Shown here in pieces: positions 59,677 to 64,000 of a stretch of 64,000 nt of DNA. Each line of letters opens with the position of its first letter. Position 1 is the stretch's first letter. The stretch is from Actinomadura sp. WMMA1423 (GTDB lineage: Bacteria > Actinomycetota > Actinomycetes > Streptosporangiales > Streptosporangiaceae): contig NZ_CP041244.1 in assembly GCF_006547145.1 (NCBI RefSeq), positions 5,332,001 through 5,396,000 on the forward strand, read 5' to 3'. Below the pieces are notes generated by a model, which saw only the letters and a list, made by a program, of their open reading frames with translations, was not told the DNA's origin and made no database searches. The position numbers were made by a program, and so were the translations under genes.

Positions 59677-61134
59677 TCAGCGGAGGCGCGGGAAGAGCGG
59701 CTCCGGCCGGGGGAGCCGCCGGCCCGCGCACTGCCGCCGGACGCGGGCCGCCGCGTCCGGAAGGAACGGTTCCAGCAGGTCACCGGCCGCCCGGCAGGCG
59801 TCCACCAGCCCGGCGAGGACGGCGTCCAGGTGCGGATCGCCGGCCTTCGCGAGCTCCCATGGGCGGACGCGGTTGACGAAGCGGTTGGCCTCGTCCACGA
59901 CCTGCCAGACCGCCCCGGTCGCCCGGCGGAAGTCGAAGTCGGCCAGCGCCGCGTCCACGGACGCCGGAGCCTCCTCGCACACCGCGGCGAGCTCGGGGAC
60001 CTCGCCGACCGGGACGACCCCGTCCCGGTACCGGTGCACCATGGAGACGACCCGCTGCACGAGGTTGCCGAGGCCGTTGGCCAGCTCGTCGTCGGCCCGC
60101 GCGACCAGCCGCTCGGTGGTGAAGTCGGCGTCGCCCGACCTCGGGACCTCCCGCAGCAGCCACCACCGCACCGCGTCCACGCCGAACTCCCGGACCAGCT
60201 CCACGGGGTCGACGGTCACGCCCGCGGACTTGCTGATCTTCCGTCCGCCGACCGTGAGGTAGCCGTGCACGAGCACCTCGTCCGGCAGCGGCAGCCCGGC
60301 GGACAGCAGCATCGCCGGCCAGTACACGGCGTGGAACCTCACGACGCCCTTCCCGACGAGGTGGACGCGGCGCGCGTCCCCGGCCCACCACCGCCGGTAG
60401 TCCTCGCCGTCGTGCCCGTAGCCGAGGGCCGTGACGTAGTTGCCCAGCGCGTCCCACCACACGTAGACGGTCTGGCCGGGGTCGCCGGGCACTGGAATCC
60501 CCCAGCCCCGGGCGCGTTCGGTGGACCGCGAGACGGAGAAGTCCTCCAGCCCGCCCGCGATGAAGGAGAGGACCTCGTTGCGCCGTTCGGCGGGCTCGAT
60601 CCGGAGCCTTCCGGAGGAGATCAGGTCGTGCAGCCGGTCGGCGTACCGCGAGAGCCGGAAGAACCAGTTCTCCTCGGATATCCGCTGCGGGACCCTCCGA
60701 TGGTCGGGACAGCGGCCGTCGACCAGTTCCGCCTCCGCGTAGAACTGCTCGCAGCCGACGCAGTACAGGCCCTCATAATGGCGGCGGTACAGGTCCCCCG
60801 ACTCGGCGCAGGCGCGCCACAACCGCTCGACGCCCGCCGGATGCCTCGGGTCCCGGCTGGTGCGGATGAAGTCGTCGAACGACAGCGACAGCGGCTCGGC
60901 CAGGCCGACGAACTCCTCAGCCAGGCCGTCCACGAACTCCTGCACGCCGACGCCCGCGGCCTCTGCGGCGAGGACACTGTTCAGCGAGTTGTCGTCCGTG
61001 CCCGCCTGGAGCCTGACCTTCCCGCTCCGTCGGAAGTGCCGCGCGAGGACGTCAGCCTGGACGAGCTCCAACGCGAATCCCAGATGCGGGCGGGCGTTGA
61101 CGTACGGAATGGTCGTGGTGAGATAAACGTCCAT
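59677..61134 (-). CDS. metG: Methionyl-tRNA synthetase
   Basis: 485 residues, shorter than E. coli MetG because it lacks the C-terminal dimer domain. HIGH-type motif HLGF (17-20), an unusual GTDDNSLN (45-52) where many have GTDEHG, a zinc-like module with Cys125, Cys128, Cys142 and His145, and KISKS (299-303). It charges methionine onto tRNA. Start at the ATG at 61134 behind GGAGGTTCCC. A leader peptide and terminator precede it. It may be the only MetRS or a second copy. Confidence 0.93.
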   Translation of the reverse strand: MDVYLTTTIPYVNARPHLGFALELVQADVLARHFRRSGKVRLQAGTDDNSLNSVLAAEAAGVGVQEFVDGLAEEFVGLAEPLSLSFDDFIRTSRDPRHPAGVERLWRACAESGDLYRRHYEGLYCVGCEQFYAEAELVDGRCPDHRRVPQRISEENWFFRLSRYADRLHDLISSGRLRIEPAERRNEVLSFIAGGLEDFSVSRSTERARGWGIPVPGDPGQTVYVWWDALGNYVTALGYGHDGEDYRRWWAGDARRVHLVGKGVVRFHAVYWPAMLLSAGLPLPDEVLVHGYLTVGGRKISKSAGVTVDPVELVREFGVDAVRWWLLREVPRSGDADFTTERLVARADDELANGLGNLVQRVVSMVHRYRDGVVPVGEVPELAAVCEEAPASVDAALADFDFRRATGAVWQVVDEANRFVNRVRPWELAKAGDPHLDAVLAGLVDACRAAGDLLEPFLPDAAARVRRQCAGRRLPRPEPLFPRLR

Positions 61135-61162
61135 GGGAACCTCCGAAAGGGAACGGAGCCCC

Positions 61163-61193
61163 AAAAGAAAAGAGGCCCCGCGCACAGGGCCTC
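61163..61193 (-). terminator. Intrinsic terminator in the metG leader (attenuator)
   Basis: On the minus strand GAGGCCC-TGTGCGCG-GGGCCTC is a perfect 7-pair stem followed at once by TTTTCTTTT, a strong T-run for this GC-rich genome. It lies between the leader peptide and metG, so it would stop transcription before metG unless an antiterminator forms. Read-through would therefore control metG. Confidence 0.85.
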
Positions 61194-61207
61194 GGAAACG
61201 TCCAGCG

Positions 61208-61258
61208 TCAGCGACCCCGCGAGCGGGGCATCATCACCTGTCCACTGGAAGTCGTCAT
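61208..61258 (-). CDS. metG leader peptide (MTTSSGQVMMPRSRGR)
   Basis: A 16-codon open frame with AAGGTGG about 5 bases before its ATG. Codons 9 and 10 are both Met. They are followed directly by CCCCGC-TC-GCGGGG (61215-61228), a perfect 6-pair hairpin. A ribosome stalled at the Met codons for lack of charged methionine tRNA would cover the CCCCGC arm. The freed GGGTC could then pair with GGCCC in the 5' arm of the terminator (with one G-U pair), allowing read-through. The pairing is inferred. Confidence 0.75.
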   Translation of the reverse strand: MTTSSGQVMMPRSRGR

Positions 61259-61330
61259 GCGCCCACCTTAACCGACGAACGGTGGCGAGGCTCGGCGGTT
61301 ATCCGAAAATGGCGGGCGCCTGCGTGAGGG

Positions 61331-63280
61331 TTATTCGCCGAGGGCGGCGGCGAGTTCGTCCAGGTGGCGGGAGACCGGGCCCAGGGTGAGCAGCCCGCTC
61401 TGCGCGCCCGCAAGCTCACCCGCGGCCGGGGCGAGGGCGGCGTGCGCGCGCCGCATCGCCTCCCGGTCGTCGACGGCGATGGCGGCCTGCGCGGTGAGGC
61501 ACCACAGGGCCTCTAGCAGGAGGTCCCGAGGCGGGTCGGGGACGTCCCGCACCGCCGAGGCGGCCTCGCCGTGAAGGCCGCGGGCCAGTAGCACCAAGGG
61601 ACGCGCCCAGGGTTCGTACGGCCCCCAGTCGGCGGGCTCGGTCTGCGCGGGCCGCCCGTGCTGAACGCGCAGGCAGAGGAGGGCGAGCGGTGGCAGACCA
61701 CCCTCAAGGCCGGGCATCCCGCACCCCCGCATGTGTCCGGCGGCGCGCCGGTAGGCGGCCTCCGCCTCCTCGAACGACGCCCCGCCGGACGCGGTGAGCC
61801 GCAGTGCCCGGTACCACGTCGTGAACACCCCGACCAGCGGACGCTCGTGCCGCTCGGCCAGGCGGTCGGCGGCGGCCGCGTGCCGGTCGGCCGCGCCGAA
61901 GTCTCCGAGCGCGCCGCGGGCCTGGAGCCGGACGAGGTGCCCGAGCACCTCGTAGCTCGAAAGGCCGCCCCGCTCCGCCAAATCCACCAGTTCGGCGCCG
62001 ATCCCGTCCCGGCGCGGCGCCAGCCACGCCCGGTCGAACGCCTGCATGAACGCGCCGTTCAGCGCGAAGGCCAGCAGGGCCGGATCGTCCAGGTCGCGGG
62101 CGATCCGCTCCGCCTCCCGCGCCGCCTCGCGTCCCCGGTCGTCCCGGGCGCCGCGCGACTCCAGCGCGATCGTGGCCAGGAGCCGGGCCCGCGCGGCCTC
62201 GTGCCCGTGCGGCAGCCCGGCGAGGGCGCGCTCCGCCGCCGCGACCACCCCGGCCGCCTGGCGCGGGTCGTCCGACCGGGTCCAGATCGCCGGGACGTCG
62301 AACGCGCCGATCACCCGGGCGGTCAGCTCCGCGTCGCCCAGCTCCTCCGCCGCCGTGATCGCCGCGAGGCGCTGCTCGCGGGCCGCCTCCAGCCCGCCGG
62401 CGCCGGTCACCGCGAGGTTCCGCAGGAGGCCGACCGTCGACTCCAGCCGGGCGCGCGATCCGGACGCCACAGTGCGGTCGTATGCCTCGGCCGCCTGCGC
62501 CCACACACGCGACGCAGCATCCTTGGACGGCTCCAGGTGGCCGGCCTGGCGGAGGATGTCCTCCTCTAGGCGGCGCAGGGCCGGGCTGGGGTCCAACCCC
62601 ATCTGCTCGACCAGAAGGGTGCGCGCCCGCTGGAGCACGGCCAGTGCGTCAGCCTGGCGCCCCGCCCGGTACAGGGCCAGGGCCAGCAGACGCCACGCGT
62701 CCTCGCGCCAGGGATGCTCGGCGACGTGCGCGTCCAGGTCAGGCACCGCCTCGGCGGCCAGGCCCCGCGCGAGCCGGGCCTCGGCCCTCCGCTCGACGGC
62801 GCGCAGCCGCAGCTCCGCCAGCCTGGAGTGCTCCGCCCGCGCCCACGGCTCGTCGGCGAACTCGGCGTAGGCGGGCCCGCGCCACCAGCCGAGCGCCTCG
62901 TCCAGCGCGCCCGCCAGCTCGGCGGGCGGGCGGTCCGAGGCCACGACCCGCTCGAACCGCCAGGCGTCCACGGCGTCCGGCCCGGCGCGCAGCGCGTAGC
63001 CCGGCCCCTCGGTGACCAGCAGCCGGGGCGGCGTCCGCGGCGCACGGTCCGGTTCGAGGACGCGCCGCAGGGCCGCCACGAAGGTGCGGACGGCCCCGAC
63101 CGCGTCCGGCGGCGGGTCGGCCCACAGGTCGTCCACGATCCGGGACACCGGGACCACGCGGCCGCGCGCGATGATCAGACGGGCCAGGACGGCGCGGTGC
63201 CGCGGCCCCTTGAGTGCGATCGCGCCGCCGGCCCCGTCCCAGGCGGTCACCGGCCCGAGCACCCCGAACAGGACCTCCAC
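61331..63280 (-). CDS. AfsR/SARP-family regulator with BTAD and TPR-like repeats
   Basis: 649 residues. N-terminal winged HTH (HRAVLARLIIARGRVVPVSR, LWADPPPDAVGAVRTFVAAL), then a BTAD domain (DAVDAWRFERVVASDRPPAE, RLLALALYRAGRQADALAVL, MGLDPSPALRRLEEDILRQ), then about 380 residues of TPR-like helical repeats. No NTPase domain is present. Such regulators often switch on secondary metabolism. GTG start at 63280 (an alternative GTG at 63289). The divergent hydrolase at 63338 is a candidate target. Confidence 0.87.
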   Translation of the reverse strand: MEVLFGVLGPVTAWDGAGGAIALKGPRHRAVLARLIIARGRVVPVSRIVDDLWADPPPDAVGAVRTFVAALRRVLEPDRAPRTPPRLLVTEGPGYALRAGPDAVDAWRFERVVASDRPPAELAGALDEALGWWRGPAYAEFADEPWARAEHSRLAELRLRAVERRAEARLARGLAAEAVPDLDAHVAEHPWREDAWRLLALALYRAGRQADALAVLQRARTLLVEQMGLDPSPALRRLEEDILRQAGHLEPSKDAASRVWAQAAEAYDRTVASGSRARLESTVGLLRNLAVTGAGGLEAAREQRLAAITAAEELGDAELTARVIGAFDVPAIWTRSDDPRQAAGVVAAAERALAGLPHGHEAARARLLATIALESRGARDDRGREAAREAERIARDLDDPALLAFALNGAFMQAFDRAWLAPRRDGIGAELVDLAERGGLSSYEVLGHLVRLQARGALGDFGAADRHAAAADRLAERHERPLVGVFTTWYRALRLTASGGASFEEAEAAYRRAAGHMRGCGMPGLEGGLPPLALLCLRVQHGRPAQTEPADWGPYEPWARPLVLLARGLHGEAASAVRDVPDPPRDLLLEALWCLTAQAAIAVDDREAMRRAHAALAPAAGELAGAQSGLLTLGPVSRHLDELAAALGE

Positions 63281-63337
63281 GCACCCCACGGTATAGCGCT
63301 CATCGGATGCTCATCCGCGCGCGGCAGCCTGGACGGC

Positions 63338-64000
63338 ATGCCAACGATCAGCGATTTCGACTACAGGCGCGTCCCCGTGGCGGAGGGCGTTTCCCTCAAC
63401 GCGGCGGTCGGCGGATCGGGCTCCCCGATCGTCCTGCTGCACGGCTTCCCGCAGACCCACCTGATGTGGCGGCACGTCGCCCGCGACCTCGCCGCCGACC
63501 ACACGGTCGTCGTCCCCGACCTGCGGGGGTACGGCGAGAGCGACAAACCGTCCGACGGCTACTCCAAGCGGACCATGGCCGCCGACATCGTCGCCCTGGC
63601 CCGGGCCCTCGGCCACGACCGCTTCGCCCTCGCCGGGCACGACCGCGGCGCGCTCGTCGCGTTCCGCGCCGGCCTCGACCACCCCGAGACGATCACCCGT
63701 CTGGCCTGCCTGGACGTCCTGCCGACCCTGGACATGTGGGACGTCATGCACGGCGTCTCGGCCGCCGTGGGCTTCCACCTGTACCTGATGGCGCAGCCGC
63801 CCGGCCTGCCCGAGCAGTTGATCGCCGGGGCTCCGGACGCCTTCTTCGGCCACTTCCTCGACATGTGGGCGAACGACCCCTCCGCGATCCCGCCCGACGT
63901 CCGCGCCGCGTACCTGGACGCCTGCCGCGCCGCGATCCCCTCGATCGTCGCCGACTACCGCGCGTCCGCGGGCGTCGACGTTGACCACGACCAGGCGGAC
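63338..64000 (+). CDS. Alpha/beta hydrolase, dehalogenase-like (partial, runs off the right edge)
   Basis: The first 221 codons are visible. HGFPQTHLMWRHVARDLA gives the oxyanion region, VVVPDLRGYGESDKPSDGYS follows, and the nucleophile elbow is LAGHDRGALVAF with an Asp in place of Ser. Asp nucleophiles are typical of fluoroacetate/haloalkane dehalogenases and epoxide hydrolases. The catalytic His lies outside the window. It is divergent from the SARP gene. Confidence 0.85.
   Translation, partial: MPTISDFDYRRVPVAEGVSLNAAVGGSGSPIVLLHGFPQTHLMWRHVARDLAADHTVVVPDLRGYGESDKPSDGYSKRTMAADIVALARALGHDRFALAGHDRGALVAFRAGLDHPETITRLACLDVLPTLDMWDVMHGVSAAVGFHLYLMAQPPGLPEQLIAGAPDAFFGHFLDMWANDPSAIPPDVRAAYLDACRAAIPSIVADYRASAGVDVDHDQAD

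Noticed and set aside
61135..61330. T-box or SAM riboswitch before metG
   Set aside because: I looked for the T-box antiterminator pattern and SAM-type conserved elements and saw neither. The leader-peptide attenuator explains the structure better.
1..64000. CRISPR array, insertion sequence or prophage
   Set aside because: No regularly spaced direct repeats with unique spacers, no transposase or integrase, and no phage structural genes were seen.

Overview
This is 64 kb of ordinary chromosome from a very high-GC Gram-positive actinomycete. The core genes look most like Actinomadura or other Thermomonosporaceae; that is an inference from protein style, GTG/TTG starts and synteny, not a database match. 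I see no rRNA, prophage, insertion sequence, CRISPR array or large biosynthetic cluster. Two features run off the ends: a GNAT acetyltransferase on the left and an alpha/beta hydrolase on the right.

Layout. 1-9.9 kb: small regulator/enzyme units. A MarR regulator has four matching operators, one of which lies before the neighbouring GNAT gene. Then come an epoxide hydrolase, a frameshifted short-chain dehydrogenase, two MmyB-type HTH regulators, a kinase-TPR protein and a beta-repeat lipoprotein. 10-16.4 kb: an MFS pump with a dehydrogenase, then an alkylation-repair group (Ada-AlkA fusion, Ogt and a sliding-clamp paralog), followed by a degenerate copy of part of the clamp gene. 16.4-22.6 kb: transporters, HxlR and XRE-cupin regulators, a B3/B4 protein and a membrane Ser/Thr kinase. 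22.7-28.4 kb: tRNA-Ser(CGA), tadA with two tadA-associated paralogs, a Tat-exported phosphoesterase, upp and a PH-domain membrane protein. 28.9-34.1 kb: an XRE-TPR regulator, a GntR regulator, an MFS transporter, a broken cytidine deaminase and an Lrp regulator. 34.1-38.9 kb: the core block tRNA-Ser(GGA), DUF952, SRP RNA, dnaX, ybaB, recR, DUF5063. 39-47.5 kb: an ECF sigma factor with a CU044_5270-type partner, TetR with a flavin monooxygenase, a membrane protein of unknown role, aspartate kinase and an ASADH homolog that lacks its catalytic cysteine. 47.5-57.7 kb: several regulators, each beside a probable target. 57.7-64 kb: a folded intergenic element, catalase, methionyl-tRNA synthetase with a leader-peptide attenuator, and an AfsR/SARP regulator.

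The most striking find is upstream of metG. A 16-residue open frame contains two adjacent Met codons directly before a GC hairpin, followed by a textbook intrinsic terminator and then the synthetase gene. This is the architecture of ribosome-stalling transcription attenuation that senses charged methionine tRNA. Next in interest are the cysteine-less ASADH beside aspartate kinase, the clamp paralog placed with alkylation repair, the multi-hairpin element before catalase, and the GTTGG-N5-CCAAY operator series around the MarR gene.

Several units follow a regulator-plus-target design with visible inverted repeats in the shared promoter: MarR, HxlR/MFS, TetR/monooxygenase, MarR/tautomerase. LysR/ammonia-lyase and MerR/lipoprotein are also divergent, though without a clear operator. 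Starts were chosen from ribosome-binding sites, overlaps and family length, and several are uncertain where noted.
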